The notes under the pieces: generated by a model
Told to the model about the DNA's origin: nothing
The model's input: the letters and a program-made list of their open reading frames with translations, nothing else
Database searches by the model: none
Assembly: GCA_028386065.3 (NCBI GenBank)
Contig: JAKUCV010004525.1
Location: forward strand, 46,582 to 110,581
Reading direction: 5' to 3'
Length of the DNA stretch: 64,000 nucleotides
Source: Turnera subulata
Taxonomy: Eukaryota > Streptophyta > Magnoliopsida > Malpighiales > Passifloraceae
Position numbers and translations under genes: made by a program
Shown: positions 33,430 to 47,841 of the stretch, in pieces
How positions within the stretch are numbered: the first letter of the stretch is position 1
Layout of the letters: each line of letters begins with the position of its first letter

Positions 33430-36400
33430 TGACATGGTGGATTTGGAGATTGCTCATTGGTGCGCTATTGGTGCGATTTTTGTGTTTTGAGCTGAAATTT
33501 TGTACAGACACGAATAAAAATCCAGTCCAACTACCTGCTAAATTTCAGAATTTTCTGAGATGTAGAAGTCTGACTTTTTTATTTTTGGAACAATTACAAT
33601 CCCGTAAATCGGGAAAAATGGAAAAGCACCTCAGATGAGCTCAAAATGCCCGGGGAAGGCATCCAAAAATCCTTCTAAATCATCCCCATAGTTGTGGAAT
33701 CATCTTAGGTTGCATTTGACAAGGTGGATTTGGAGATTGCTCTTTTGCATTGGTTCACTGGGCCAATGGTGCTCTATTGGGGCGCCATTGGTGCGCTATT
33801 GGTGCGCTATTTGGGCGCCAATGGTGCGATTTTTAAGTTTTGAGCTGAAATTTTAATTTTTAAGTTTTGAGCTGAAATTTTTTTACACACACCAATAAGA
33901 ATCCAATCCATCTACCTGAAAAATTGCAGATTTTTCTAAGATGTGGATGTCCGACTTTTGATTTTTGGAACAATTAAAATCCCGTGAATCGAAAAAAAAG
34001 GAAAAGCACCTCAGGTGAGCTCAAAATGTCCGGGGAAGGCATCCAAAAATCCTTTTAAATCATCCCCATATTTTTGGAATCATCTTATGTAGCATTTGAC
34101 ATGGTGGATTTGGAGATTGCTCTTATGCATTGGTTCACTAGGCCAATGGTGCGATTTTTGAGTTTTGAGCTGAAATTTTCAATTCTAAGCTGTGTGCTGA
34201 AATTTTTTACCCACACCAATAAAAATCCAATCCTACTACCTGCAAAATTTCAGATTTTTCTGAGAAGTAGAAGTCTGACTTTTTAATTTTTGGAACAATT
34301 AAAATCCCGTAAATCGGGAGAAATGGAAAAGCACCTCAGATGAGCTCAAAATGTCCGGGGAAGGCATCCAACAATCCTTATAAATCATCCCCATATTTGT
34401 GGAATGATCTTAGGTAGCATTTTACATGGTGGATTTGGAGAATGCTCTTATGCATTGGTTCACTTGGCCATTCGCACGCTATTGGTTAGCCAATGGTGAG
34501 CTATTTGTGCGATTTTTGAGTTTTGAGCTGAATTTTTTTTTTAAGTTTTGAGCTGAAATTTTGTACACATTCCAATAAAAATCCAATCCAACTACCTGAA
34601 AATTTTTAGGTTTTTCTAAGATGTGGAAGTCCGACTTTTTATTTTTGGAACAATTAAAATCCCGTGAATCGAAAAAAATGGTAAAGAATCTCAGATGAGC
34701 TCAAAATGTCCGGCATCCAAAAATCCTTGTAAATCATCCCCATATTTGTGGAATCATCGTAGGTAGCATTTGACATGGTGGATTTGGAGATTGCTCTTAT
34801 GCATTGGTTCACAGGGCCATTGGGGCGCCAATGGTGCGCTATTGGGACGTCATTGGTGCGATTTTTGAGTTTTGAGCTGAAATATTGTACACACACCAAT
34901 AAAAATCCAATCCAACTACCTGCAAAATTTCAGATTTTTCTGAGATGTGGAAGTCCGACTCTTTATTTTTGGAACAATTAAAATCCTGTAAATTGGGAAA
35001 AATGGAGAAGCACCTCAGATGAGCTCAAAATGTCCGGGGAAGGCATAAAAAATCCATATAAATCATCACCAGACTTGTGGAATCATCTTAGGCACCATTT
35101 TACATGGTGGATTTGATGATTGCTCTTATGCATTGATTCACTCCGCCAATGGTGCGCTATTGGGGCGCCATTAGTGAGCTATTTGTGCAACTTTTGAATT
35201 TTTAACTGAATTTTTTTTTGGGTTTTGAGCTGAAATTTTGTACACACACCAATATAAATCCAATACAACTACCTGCAAAATTTCAGGTTTTTCTGAGATG
35301 TGGAAGTCCGATTTTTTATTTTTGGAACAATTAAATTCCCGTGAATCGAAAAAAAAGAAAAAGCACCTCAGTTGAGCTCAAAATGTCTGGGGAAGGGATT
35401 CAAAAATGTAGGAAGCATTTGACTTGGTGGATTTGGAGATTGCTCTTTTGCATTGGTTGACTGGCCCTTTGGGGCGCCATTGGTTCGCGATTGGGGCGCC
35501 ATTGGTGCGCTATTGGGGCGCCATTGGTGCAATTTTTTAGTTTCGTGCTGAAATTTTGATTTTTGAGTTTTGAGCTGAAATTTTCTACACAAACCAATAA
35601 AAACCCAATCCGACTTCCTGCAAAAGTTCTGAATTTTCTGAAATCTGGAAGTCCGACTTTTCGTTTTTTGGTACAATTAAAATCTCGAAAATCGGGAAAA
35701 AAGGAAAACCACCCCAGATGAGCTCAAAATGTCCGGGGAAGGCATCCAAAAATCCTTATATGCTATCCCCATATTTTTGGTACCATCTTAGATAGCATTT
35801 GACTTGTTGGATTTGGAGATTGCCCTTATGCATTGGTTCACTGGGCCATTGGTGCGCTATCGGGGCGCCACTGCTGCGCCACTGATGCACTATTGGGGCG
35901 CTATTTGGGCGCCAAATGGTGAGATTTTTGAGTTTTGTGCTGAAATTTTGATTTTTAAGTTTTGAGCTGAAATTTTGTACACACACCAATAAAAATCCAA
36001 TCCAACTACCTGCAAAATTTCTGATTTTTCTGAAATGTGGAAGTCTGACTTTTTATTTTTGGAACAACTAAAATCCCGTAAATCGGGAAAAATGGAAAAG
36101 CACCTCAGATGAGCTCAAAATGTCCGGGGAAGGCTTCCAAAAATCCTTATAAATCATCCCCATATTTGTGGAATCATCATAGGTAGCATTTTGCATGGTG
36201 GATTTGGAGATTGCTCTTATGCATTGGTTCACTTGGCCATTGGTGCGCCAATGGGGCGCTATTGGTGCGCCCGTTGGTGAGCTATTGGTGCTACTTTTGC
36301 GTTTTGAACTGAATTTTATTTTTTTGAGAAATTTTGTATGCACACCAACCAAAAATCCAATCCAACTGGTTGCAAAATTTCAGATTTTTCTAAGACGTTG

Positions 36401-39400
36401 AAGTCCAATTTTTTATTTTTGGAACAGTTAAAACGCCGTAAATCGGGAAAAATGCAAAATTTCTGAATTTTCTGAGATCTGGAAATCCGATTTTTCATTT
36501 TTTGAACAATTAAAATCCCATAAATCGGGAAAAATAAAAAAGCACCTCAGATGTGCTCATAATGTCCGGGGAAGGCAACCAAAAATCCTTATAAACTATT
36601 CCCATATTTTTGGTACCATCTTACGTAGCGTTTGACATGGTGGATTTGGAGATTGCTCTTATGCATTGGTTCACTGGGCCATTGGTGCGCTATTGGGGCG
36701 CCATTAATGCGCCATTGATGCGCTATTGGGGCGCTATTTGTGCGCCATTGGTGCGATTTTTGAGTTTCGAAGTTCGACTTTTTATTTTTGGAACAATTAA
36801 AATCCCGTAAATCGGGAAAAATGGAAAAGCATATTAGATGAGCTCAAAATGTCCGGGGAAGGCATCCAAAAATCCTTATAAATCGTCCCCATAATGGTGG
36901 AATCTGCTTTGGTAGCATTTGACATGGTGGATTTGGAGATGCTCTTATGCATTGGTTCACTGGGAATTGGTGCGCTATTGGGGCACCATTGGTGCGTTAT
37001 TGGTGCACCATTGGTGCGATTTTTGAGTTTTGAGCTGAAATTTTAATTTCTGAGTTGTGTGATGAAATTTCATACCTACACCAATAAAAATCCAATCCAA
37101 CTACCTGCAAAATTTCTGATTTTTCTGAGATGTGGAATTCCGACTTTTTATTTTTGGAACAATTAAAATCCCGTAAATCGGGAAAAATGGAAAAGCATCT
37201 CAGATGACCTTAAAATGTCAGGGGAAGGCATCCAAAAATCCTTATAAATCATCCCCATATTTGTGAATCATCTTAGGTAGCATTTTACATGGTGGATTGG
37301 GAGATTGCTCTTATGCATTGGTTCACTTGGCCATTGGGGCGCCATTGGTGCGCCATTGGTGAGCTATTGGTGCGATTTTTGAATTTTGAACTGAAGTTTT
37401 TTTTTTTAATTTTTGAGCTGAAATTTTGTACACAACACCAATAAAAGTCCAATCCAACTATCTGCAAAGTTTCAGGTTTTTCTGAGAAGTGGAAGTCCGA
37501 CTTTTTATTTTTGGAACAATTAAAATCCTGTAAATCTGGAAAAATGGAAAAGCACCTCAGATGTCCTCAAAATGTCTGAGGAAGGCATCCAAAAATCCTT
37601 ATAAATCATCCCCATATTGGTGAATCATCTTAGGTAGCATTTGACACGGTGGATTTGGAGATTGCTCATTGGTGCGCTATTGGTGCGCCACTGGTGCGCT
37701 ATTGGTGCGATTTTTTAGTTTTGGGCTGAAATTTTGTATAGACACGAATAAAAATCCAGTCCAACAACCTGCTAATTTTCAGAATTTTATGAGATGCAGA
37801 AATCTAACTTTTAAATTTTTCGAACAATTACAATCCCGTAAATTGGGAAAAAAGGAAAAGCACCTCAGATGAGCTCAAAATGTCCGGGGAAGGCATCCAA
37901 AAATCCTTATAAATCATCCCCATATTTGTGGAATCATCTTAGGTTGCATTTGACATGGTGGATTTGGAGAATGCTCTTATGCAATGGTTCACTGGGCCAA
38001 TGGTGCGCTATTGGGGCGCCATGGGTGCGCCAATGGTGCGATTTTTGAGTTTTGAGCTGAAATTTTAATTTTTGGGTTTTGAGCTGAAATTTTGTACACA
38101 CACCAATAAGAATCCAATCCAACTACCTGAAAAATTTCAGATTTTTCTAAAAAGTGGATGTCCGACTTTTTATTTTTGGAACAATTAAAATCCCGTAAAT
38201 CGGAAAAAATGGGAAAGCACCTCAGATGAGCTCAAAATGTCCGGGGAAGGCGTCCAAAAATCCATATAAATCATCCACATATTTGTGTAATCATCTTAGG
38301 TAGCATTTGACATGGTGGAATTGGAGATTGCTCTTCTGCATTGGTTCACTGGGCGATTGGTCAGCTATTGGTGCGCCAACGGTGCGATTTTTCAGTTTTG
38401 AGCGGAAATTTTGATTGTTGAGTTTTGAGCTGAAATTTTGATTGTTGAGTTTTGAGCTGAAATTTTGTACACACACCAATAAAAATCCAATCCAACTACC
38501 TGCATAATTTCAGACTTTTTTGAGATGTGGAAGTCCGACTTTTTATTGTTGGAACAATTAAAATCCCTTAAATCGAAAAAAAAAGGATAAGCACCTCAGG
38601 TGAGCTCAAAATGTACGGGGAAGGCATCCAAAAATCCTTATAAATCATCCCCATATTTGTGGAATCATCTTAGGTAGCATTTGACATGGTGGATTTGGAG
38701 ATTGCTCTTATGCATTGGTTCAATAGGCTATTGGTGCGATTTTTAAGTTTTGAGCTGAAATTTTGATTTCTGAGTTGTGTGCTGAAATTTTTTACCCACA
38801 CCAACAAAAATCCAATCCTACTACGTGCAAAATTTCAGATTTTTCTGAGATGTAGAAGTCTGACTTTTTAATTTTTGGAACAATTAACATCCCGTAAATC
38901 AGGAAAAATGGAAAAGCACCACAGGTGACCTCCAAATGTCCGGGGAAGGCATCCAACAATCCTTATAAATCATCCCGATATTTGTGGAATGATCTTAGGT
39001 AGCATTTTACATGGTGGATTTGGAGATTGCTCTTATGCTTTGGTTCACTTGGCCATTCGTACGCTATTGGTTAGCCATTGGTGAGCTATTTGTGCGATTT
39101 TTGAGTTTTGAGCTGAATTGTTTTTTTTGAGTTTTGAGCGGAAATTTTGTACACACTCCAATAAAAATCCAGTCCAACTACCTGCACAATTTCAGGTTTT
39201 TCTGAGATGTGGAAGTCCGACTTTTTATTTTTGGAACAATTAAAATCCCGTGAATCGAAAAAATGGTAAGGCACCTCAGATGAGCTCAAAATGTCCGGCA
39301 TCCACAAATCCTTATAAATCATCCCCATATTTGTGGAATCTTCGTAGGTAGCATTTGACATGGTGGATTTGGAGATTGCTCTTATGCATTGGTTCACTGG

Positions 39401-41900
39401 GCCATTGGGGCGCCATTGGTGCGCTATTGGAGCGCCACTGGTGCGATTTTTGAGTTTTGAGCTGAAATTTTTTACTCAAACCAATAAAAACCCATTCCAA
39501 TTACCTGCAAAATTTCTGATTTTTCTGAGATCTGGAAGTCCGACTTTTCGTTTTTGGAACAATTAAAATCCCGGAAATCGGGAAAAATGGAAAAGCACCC
39601 CAGATGAGCTCAAAATGTCCGAGGAAGGCATCCAAAAATCCTTATAAAATTGTCCCCATCTTTGTGGTATCTTCTTACGTAGCATTTGACGTGGTGGATT
39701 TGGAGATTGCTCTTGTGCATTGGTTCACTGGGCCACTGGAGCGCTATTGGGGCGCCATTGGTGCGCCATTGATGCGCTATTGGGGCGCTATTTGTGCGCC
39801 ATTGGTGCGATTTTTGAGTTTTAAGCTGAAATTTTGATTTTTAAATTTTGTACTGAAATTTTGTACACACACCAACAATAATCCAATCCAAATACCTGCA
39901 AAATTTTAGATTTTTCTGAGATGTGGAAGTTCGACTTTTTAATTTTGGAACAATTAAAATCCCCAAAATAGGGAAAATTGGAAAAGCATATTAGATGAGC
40001 TCAAAATGTCCGGGGAAGGCATCCAAAAATACTTATAAATCCTCCCCATATTTGTGGAATTTTCTTATGTTGCGTTTGACATAGTGGATTTGGAGATTGC
40101 TCCTATGCATTGGTTCACTGGGCCATTGGGGCGCAATTGGTGCCCTAATGGTGCACCACTGGCGCGATTTTAGAGTTTTGATCTGCAATTTTAATTTTTA
40201 AGCTGTGAGCTGAAATTTTGTACCCACACCAATAAAGATCCAATCCAACTACCTGCAAATTTCAAATTTTTCTGAGATGTGGAAGTCCAATTTTTTATTT
40301 TTGGAACAATTAAAATCCCGTAAATCGAAAAAAAATGGAAAAGCACCTCAGATGAGCTCAAAATGTCTGGGGAAGGGATTAAAAAATGTAGGAAGCATTT
40401 GACATGGTGGATTTGGAGATTGCTCTTATGCATTGGTTGACTGGGCCATTGGTGCACGATTGGGGCGCCATTGATGCGCTATTGGGGCGCCATTGGTGCG
40501 AATTTTTAGTTTCGAGCTGAAATTTTGATTTTTGAGTTTTGAGCTCAATTTTTTTACACAAACCCATAAAAACCCAATCCAACTACCTGCAAAATTTCTG
40601 AATTTGTTGAGGTCTGGAAGTCCGACTTTTCATTTTTGGAACAATTAAAATCTCGTAAATCGGGAAAAAAGGAAAACCACCCCAAATGAGCTCAAAATGT
40701 CCGGGGAAGGCATCCAAAAATCCTTATAAGCTATCCCCATATTTTTGGTACCATCTTAGATAGCATTTGACATGGTGTATTTGGAGATTGCCCTTATGCA
40801 TTGGTTCACTGGGCAATTGGTTCGCTATTGGGGCGCCAATGGTGCGCCATTGATGCGCTATTGGGGCAGCTTTTGTGCGCCATTGGTGAGATTTTTAAGT
40901 TTTGAGCTGAAATTTTGATTTTTAAGTTTTGAGCTGAAATTTTGATTTTTAAGTTTTGAGCTGAAAATTTTGTACACACACCAACAAAAATCCAGTCCAA
41001 ATACCTGCAAAATTTCAGATTTTTCTGAGATGTGGAAGTCCGATTTTTTATTTTTTGAACAATTAAAATCCCGTAAATCGGGAAAAATGGAAAAGCACCT
41101 CAGATGACCTCAAAATGTCCGGGGAAGGCTTCCAAAAATCCTTTTAAATCATCCACATATTTGTGGAATCTTCTTAGGTAGCATTTTACATGGTGGATTG
41201 GGAGATTGCTCTTATGCATTGGTTCACTTGGCCAATGGTGCGCTATTGGGGCGCCATTGGTGAGCTATTGGTGCAATTTTTGAGTTTTAAACTGAAATTT
41301 TTTTTTTTAGTTTTGAGCTGAAATTTTGTACAAACACCAATTAAAGTCCAATCCAACTATCTGCAAAATTACAGGTCTTTCTGAGATGTGGAAGTCCCAC
41401 TTTTTATTTTTGGAACAATTAAAATCCTGTAAATCTGGAAAAATGGAAAAGCACCTCAGATGACCTCAAATTGTCCGAGGAAGGCATCCAAAAATCCTTA
41501 TAAATCATCCCCATATTTGTGGAATCATCTTAGGCAGCATTTGACAAGGTGGATTTGGAGATTGCTCATTGGTGTGCCCCAGGTGCGCTATTGGTGCGCT
41601 ATTGGAGCAATTTTTGAGTTTTTAGCTGAAATTTTGATTTTTGAGTTTTGAGCTCAAATTTTTTACACAAACCAATAAAAACCCAATCCAAATACCTGCA
41701 AAAGTTCTGAATTTTCTGAGATCTGGAAGTCTGACTTTTCGTTTTTGGAACAATTAAGATCTCGTAAATCGGGAAAAAAGGAAAACCACCCCAGATGAGC
41801 TCAAAATGTCCGGGGAAGGCATCCAAAAGTCCTTATATGCTATCGCCATATTTTAGTACCATCTTAGATAGCATTTGACATGGTGGATTTGGTGATTGCC
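33430..41900 (+). repeat. Higher-order repeat region (offset about 4.2-5.0 kb)
   Basis: Rare monomer variants recur in the same order. CAATTACAATCC occurs at 33591 and 37825. CATTCG(C/T)ACGC followed by ATTGGTTAGCCA occurs near 34471 and 39056. A monomer missing GGGAAG in TGTCCGGCATCC occurs at 34711 and 39296. A truncated monomer with ATGTAGGAAGCATTTGAC occurs near 35406 and 40386. A monomer with GGTACCATCTTAGATAGC occurs near 35780 and 40760. Offsets are 4234, 4585, 4585 and 4980 bp. The steps between them are about one monomer, so the two copies differ by gained or lost monomers. Parts recur a third time near 41200-41900 and 43020-43500. Confidence 0.7.
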
Positions 41901-44900
41901 CTTATGCATTGGTTCACTGGGCCATTGGTGCGCTATTTGGGCGCCATTGGTGCGCCAATGATGCGCTACTGGGACGCTATTTGTGCGCCAATGGTGAGAT
42001 TTTTGAGTTTTGAGCTGAAATTTTAATTTTTAAGTTTTGAGCTGAAATTTTGGTCACACACCAATAAAAATCCAATCCAAATACCTGCAAAATTTCAGAT
42101 TTTTCTGAGATGTGGAAGTTCGACTTTTTATTTTTTGAACAATCAAAATCCCGTAAATCGGGAAAAATGGAAAAGCATATTAGATGAGCTCAAAATGTCC
42201 GGGGAAGGAATCCAAAAATCCTTATAAATCGTCCTCATATTTGTGGAATCTTTTTAGGTAGCATTTGACGTGGTCGATTTGGAGATTGCTCTTATGCATT
42301 GGTTAACTGGGCCATTTGTGCGCTGTTGGGGCGCCAATGGTGCGCTATTTGTGCGCTATTGGTGCGATTTTTGAGTTTTGAGCTGAAATTTTGATTTCTG
42401 AGTTGTGAGCTGAAATTTTGAACCCACACCAATAAAAATCCAATCCAGCTACCTGCAAAATTTCTGATTTTTCTGAAATATGAAGGTCCGACTTTTTATT
42501 TTTGGAACAACTAAGATCCCGTAAATCGGGAAAAATGGAAAAGCACCTCAGTTGAGCTCAAAATGTCTGGGGAAGGCTTCCAAAAATCCTTAAAAATCAT
42601 CCCCAAATTTGTGGAATCTTCTTAGGTAGCAATTGACATGGTGGATTTGGAGATGCTCTTATGCATTGGTTCACTGGGCCATTGGTGCGCTAATGGGGCG
42701 CCATCGGTGCGTTATTGGTGCGCCATTGGTGCGATTTTTGAGTTTTGAGCTGAAATTTTGATTTCTGAGTTGTGTGCTGAAATCTTGTACCCACACCAAT
42801 AAAAATCCAATCCAACTGCCTGCAAAATTTATGATTTTTCTGAGATGTGGAAGTCCGACTTTTTATTTTTGGAACAATTAAAATCCCGTAAATCGGGAAA
42901 AATGGAAAAGCACCTCAGATGACCTCAAAATGTCCGGGGAAGGCATCCAAAAATCCTTATAAATCATCCCTATATTTGTGGAATCATCTTAGGTAGCATT
43001 TTACATGGTGGATTCGGAGATTGCTCTTATGCATTGGTTCACTTGGCCATTGGTGCGCTATTGGGGCGCCATTGGGGCGCCATTGGTGCGCCATTGGTGA
43101 GCTATTGGTGCGATTTTTGAGTTTTGAACTGAAATTTTTTTTTTAGTTTTAATCTGAAATTTTGTACACACACCAATAAAATTCCAATGCAACTATCTGC
43201 AAAATTTCAGGTTTTTCTGAGAAGTGGAAGTCCGATTTTTTATTTTTGGAACAATTAAAATCCTGTAAATCTGGAAAAATGGAAAAGCACCTCAGATGAC
43301 CTCAAAATGTCTGAGGAAGGCATCCAAAAATCCTTATAAAATTATCCCCATCTTTGTGGTATCTTCTTACGTAGCATTTGACGTGGTGGATTTGGAGATT
43401 GCTCTTGTGCATTGGTTCACTGGGCCATTGGAGCGCTATTGGGGCGCCATTGGTGCGCCATTGATGCGCTATTGGGGCGCTATTTGTCCGGCATTGTGGC
43501 GCTATTTGTGCGCCATTGGTGCGGTTTTTGAGTTTTGAGCTGAAATTTTGATTTTTAAGCTTTGAGCTGAAATTTTGTACACACACCAAAAATAATTCAA
43601 TCCAAATACCTGCAAAATTTCATATTTTTCTGAGATGTGGAAGTTAGATTTTTAATTTTGGAACAATTAAATTCCCGTAAATCGGGAAAATTGGAAAAGC
43701 ATATTAGATGAGCTCAAAATGTCCGGGGAAGGCATCCAAAAATCCTTATAAACTATTCCCATATTTTTGGTACCATCTTACGTAGCATCTGACATGGTGG
43801 ATTTGGAGATTGCTCTTATGCAATGGTTCACTGGGCCATTGGTCCGCTATTTGGGCGCCCCAATGGTGCGCTATTGGTGCGCCAACGGTCCGATTCTTGA
43901 GTTTTGAGCTGAAATTTTAATTTTTGAGTTTTGAGCTGAAATTTTTTACACACACCAACAAAAATCCAATCCAACTACCTGCAAAAATTCAGGTTTTTCT
44001 GAGAAGTGGAAGTCTGACTTTTTATTTTTGGAACAATTAAAATCCCGTAAATCGGAAAAAATGGAAAAACACCTCAGATGACCTCAAAATGTCCGAAGAA
44101 GGCATCCAAAAATCCTTACAAATCATCCCCATATTTGTGGAATCATCTTATGTAGCATTTTACATGGTGGATTTGGAGAAGGCTCTCATGTATTGGTTCA
44201 CTTGGCCATTGCTACGCTAATGGGGCGCCATTGGTGCGCCATTGATGAGCTATTAGTGCGATTTTTGAGTTTTGAACTGAAATTTCTTTTTTTTTTTTGA
44301 GTTTTGACCTGAAATTCTATACACACACCAATAAAAATCTAATCCTAGCCTGCAAAATTTCAGATTATTTGTGAGACGTTGAATTCCAACTTTTTATTTT
44401 TGGAACAGTTAAAATCCTGTAAATTGGGAAAAATGCAAAAGCTCCTCAGATGAGCTCAAAATGTCCGGGGAACGCATCCAAAAATCCTTATAAATCATCC
44501 CCATATTTGTGGAATCCTCTTAGGTAACATTTTACTTGTTGGATTTGGAGATTGCTCTTATGCATTGGTTCACTAGGCCATTGGTGAGTTATTGGTACGA
44601 CTTTTTAGTTTTGAGCTGAAATTTTGATTTTTGAGTTTTGTGCTGAAATTTTATACACACCAATAAAAATCCAATCCAACTAGTTGCAAAATTTCAGACT
44701 TTTCTGAAATATGGAAGTCCGACTTTTTATTTTTGGAACAATTAAAATCCCGTAAATCGAGAAAAAAGGAAAAGGACCTCAGATGACCTCAAAATGTCCG
44801 TGGAAGGCATCCAAAAATCTTTGTAAATCATCCCAATATTTTTGGAATCCTCTTAGGTAGCATTGTACTTGGTGGATTTTGAGATTGCTCTTATGCATTG

Positions 44901-47500
44901 GTTCACTGGGCCATTGGTGTGCCATTGGTGCGCCATTGGGGCGCTATTGGCGCGCCATTGGTGAGCAATTGATGAGATTTTTGAGTTTTGAGCTGAAATT
45001 TTGATTTTTGAGTTTTGTGCTGAAATTTTCTGAACACCAATAAAAACCAATCCAGCTACGTGCAAAATTTCAGACTTTTCTGAGATGTGGAAGTCCGACT
45101 TTTTATTTTTGGAACTATTAAAATCCCGTAAATCTGGAAAAATGGAAAAGCACCTCAGATGAACTCAAAATCTCCGAGGAAGGCATCCAAAAATCCTTAT
45201 AAATCATACCCATATTTGTGGAATCATCATAGGTAGCATTTGACATGGTGGATTTGGAGATTGCTCATTGGTGCGCCATTGGTGCGCTATTGGTGCGATT
45301 TTTGAGTTTTGAGCTGAAATTTTGATTTTCAAGTTATGAGGTGAAATTTTGTACACACACGAATAAAAATCCAGTCCACTGGTGAGTTGTTGGTGCGATT
45401 TTTTAAGTTTTGAACTGAAATTTTGTTTTTTGAGTTTTGTGCTGAAGTTTTCTACACACCAATAAAAATCCAATCCAACTACATGCAAAATTTCATATTT
45501 TTCTGAGAAGTAAAATTCCGACTTTATAATTTTTGGAACAATTAAAATCCCGTAAATCGAGAATAATGGAAAAGCACCTCGGATGAGCTCAAAATGTCCA
45601 GGGAACGCATCCAAAAATCCTTATAAATCATCCCCATATTTGTGGAATCATCTTAGGTAGCATTTGACCTGGTGGATTTGGAGATTGCTCTTATGCATTC
45701 GCTCACTGGGCCATTGGTGCGCCATTGGTGCGATTTTTGAGTTTTGAGCAGAAATTTTAATTTTTGTTTTTTTCAAATGAAAATTTGTACACACAACAAT
45801 AAAAATCCAATCCATTTACGTGCAAAATTTCAGATTTTTCTGAGAAGTGGAAGTCCGAATTTTTATTTTTGGAACAATTAAAATCCCGTAAATCGGGAAA
45901 AATGGGAAAGCACCTCAGACGAGCTCAAAATGTCCGGGGAAGGCATCCAAAAATCCTTATAAATCATCCCCATAATTGTGAAGTCATCTTAGGTAGCATT
46001 TGACATGGTGGATTTGGAGATTGCTCTTATGCACTGGTTCACTGGGCCATTGGTGCGCTATTGGGGCGCCATTAGTGCGGTTTTTAAGTTTTGAGCTGAA
46101 ATTTTGATTTCTGAGTTTTGTGCTGAAATTTTGTACACACGCCATTAAAAATCCAATCCATCTACATGAAAAATTTCAGATTTTTCTGAGAAGTGGAAAT
46201 CCAAATTTTTATTTTTGGAATAATTAAAATCCCGTAAATCGGGGAAAATGGAAAAGCACCTCAGATGAGCTCAAAATGTTCGGGGAAGGCATCAAAAAAT
46301 CCTTGTAAATCAACCCCATATTTGTGGAATCATCTTAGGTAACATTTGACATGTTGGATTTGGAGATTGCTCTTATGCATTGGCTCACTGGGCCATCGGT
46401 GCGCTATTAGTGCGCTATTGGTGCGCCAATTGTGCGATTTTTTAGTTTTGAGCTAAAATTTTGATTTTTAATTTTTGAACTGAAATTTTGCACACCCACC
46501 AATAAAAACCAATCCAACTACCTGCAAAATTTCAGATTTTTCGGAGATCTAGAAGTCCGACATTTTATTTTTGGAACAATTAAAATCCCGTGAATCGTAA
46601 AAAATGGGAAAGCACCTCAGATGAGCTCAAAATGTCCGGAGAAGGCATCCAAAAATCCTTATAAATCATCCCCATATTAGTGGAATCATCTTAGGTAACA
46701 TTTGACATGGTGGATTTGGAGATTGCTCTTATGCATTGGTTCACTGGGCCATTTGGGCGCATTGGTGCGCTATTGGGGCGCCATTGGTGTAATTTTTGAG
46801 TTTTGAGCTGAAATTTTGATTTCTGAGTTCTGAGCTGAAATTTTGATTTCTGAATTGTGAGCTGAAATTTTGTGTACACACGAATAAAAACCCAACCCAA
46901 CTACCAGCAAAATTTCATATTTTTCTGAGATATGGAAGTCTGACTTTTTATTTCTGGAACAATTAAAATCCCGTAAATCCGAAAAAATGGAAAAGCACCT
47001 CAGATGGGATCAAAATGTCAGGGAAAGGCATCCAAAAATCCGTATAAATTGTCCCCATATTTGTGGAATCATACTAGGAAGCATTTGACATGGTAGATTT
47101 GGAGATTTCTCTTATACAATGGTTCACTGGGCCATTGGTGCGCCATTGATGCGCTACTGGGGCGCTATTGGTGGGCCATTGGTGCAATTTTTGAGTTTTG
47201 AGCTGAAATTTTGATTTTTGAGTTTTGAGCTGAAATTTTCTAAAACAACAATAAAAATACAATCCAACTACATGCAAATTTTTAAATTTTTCTGAGTTGT
47301 GGAAGTCCGACTTTGTATTTTTGGAACATTTAAAATTCCGTAAATCGGGAAAAATGGAAAAGCACCTCAGATGTGCTCAAAATGTCCGGGAAAGGCATCC
47401 AAAAATCTTTAAAAATCATCCCCATAATTGTGGAATCGTCTTAGGTAGCATTTTACGTGGTGGATTTGGAGATTGCTCTTATGCATTTGTTCACTGGGCC
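33700..47500 (+). repeat. Domain dominated by long satellite monomers
   Basis: Most monomers here carry the leader CTTATGCATTGGTTCACTGG before the 11-bp cluster and the box CACACCAATAAAAATCC. Short-class monomers are exceptions, near 37660, 41560 and 45260. Anchor spacing varies from about 285 to 440 bp because of truncated and fused monomers, for example near 35400, 36440 and 40380. Many diagnostic variants in this domain recur at kilobase distances. The limits are approximate. Confidence 0.65.
40890..40971 (+). repeat. Triple copy of the 27-bp AT-rich sub-repeat
   Basis: Three tandem copies of a 27-bp unit, beginning GATTTTTAAGTTTTGAGCTG and ending GAAATTTT at 40890, 40917 and 40944. The third has one extra A. 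Most monomers have one or two copies. A comparable triple run lies near 38398-38470. This second internal sub-repeat accounts for part of the monomer length variation. Confidence 0.88.
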
Positions 47501-47841
47501 ATTGGTGCGCTATTGGTGAGCTATTGGTGCGATTTTTAAGTTTTGAGCGGAAATTTTTATTTTTGAGTTTTAAGCTGAATTTTTTACACACACCAATAAA
47601 AATCCATTCCAACTACCTGCAAAATTTCAGGTTGTTCTGAGATCTGGAAGTCCGACTTTTTATTTTTGGAACAATTAAAATCCCGTAAATCGGGAAAAAT
47701 GCAAAAGCGACTCAGATGACCTCAAAATGTCCGAGAAGGCATCCAAAAATCCTTACAAATCATCCCCATATTTGTGGAATTGTCTTAGGTAGCATTTGAC
47801 ATGGTGGATTTGGAGATTGCTCATTGGTGCGCTATTGGTGC

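Noticed and set aside
45204..45614. Minus-strand ORF of 136 codons, and dozens of similar 60-110-codon ORFs across both arrays
   Set aside because: They are translations of the satellite monomer and share the same phrases (such as SAQNSKIK and HQWRTN) wherever the repeat is. They start and stop at random points of the monomer, and no family resemblance is visible.
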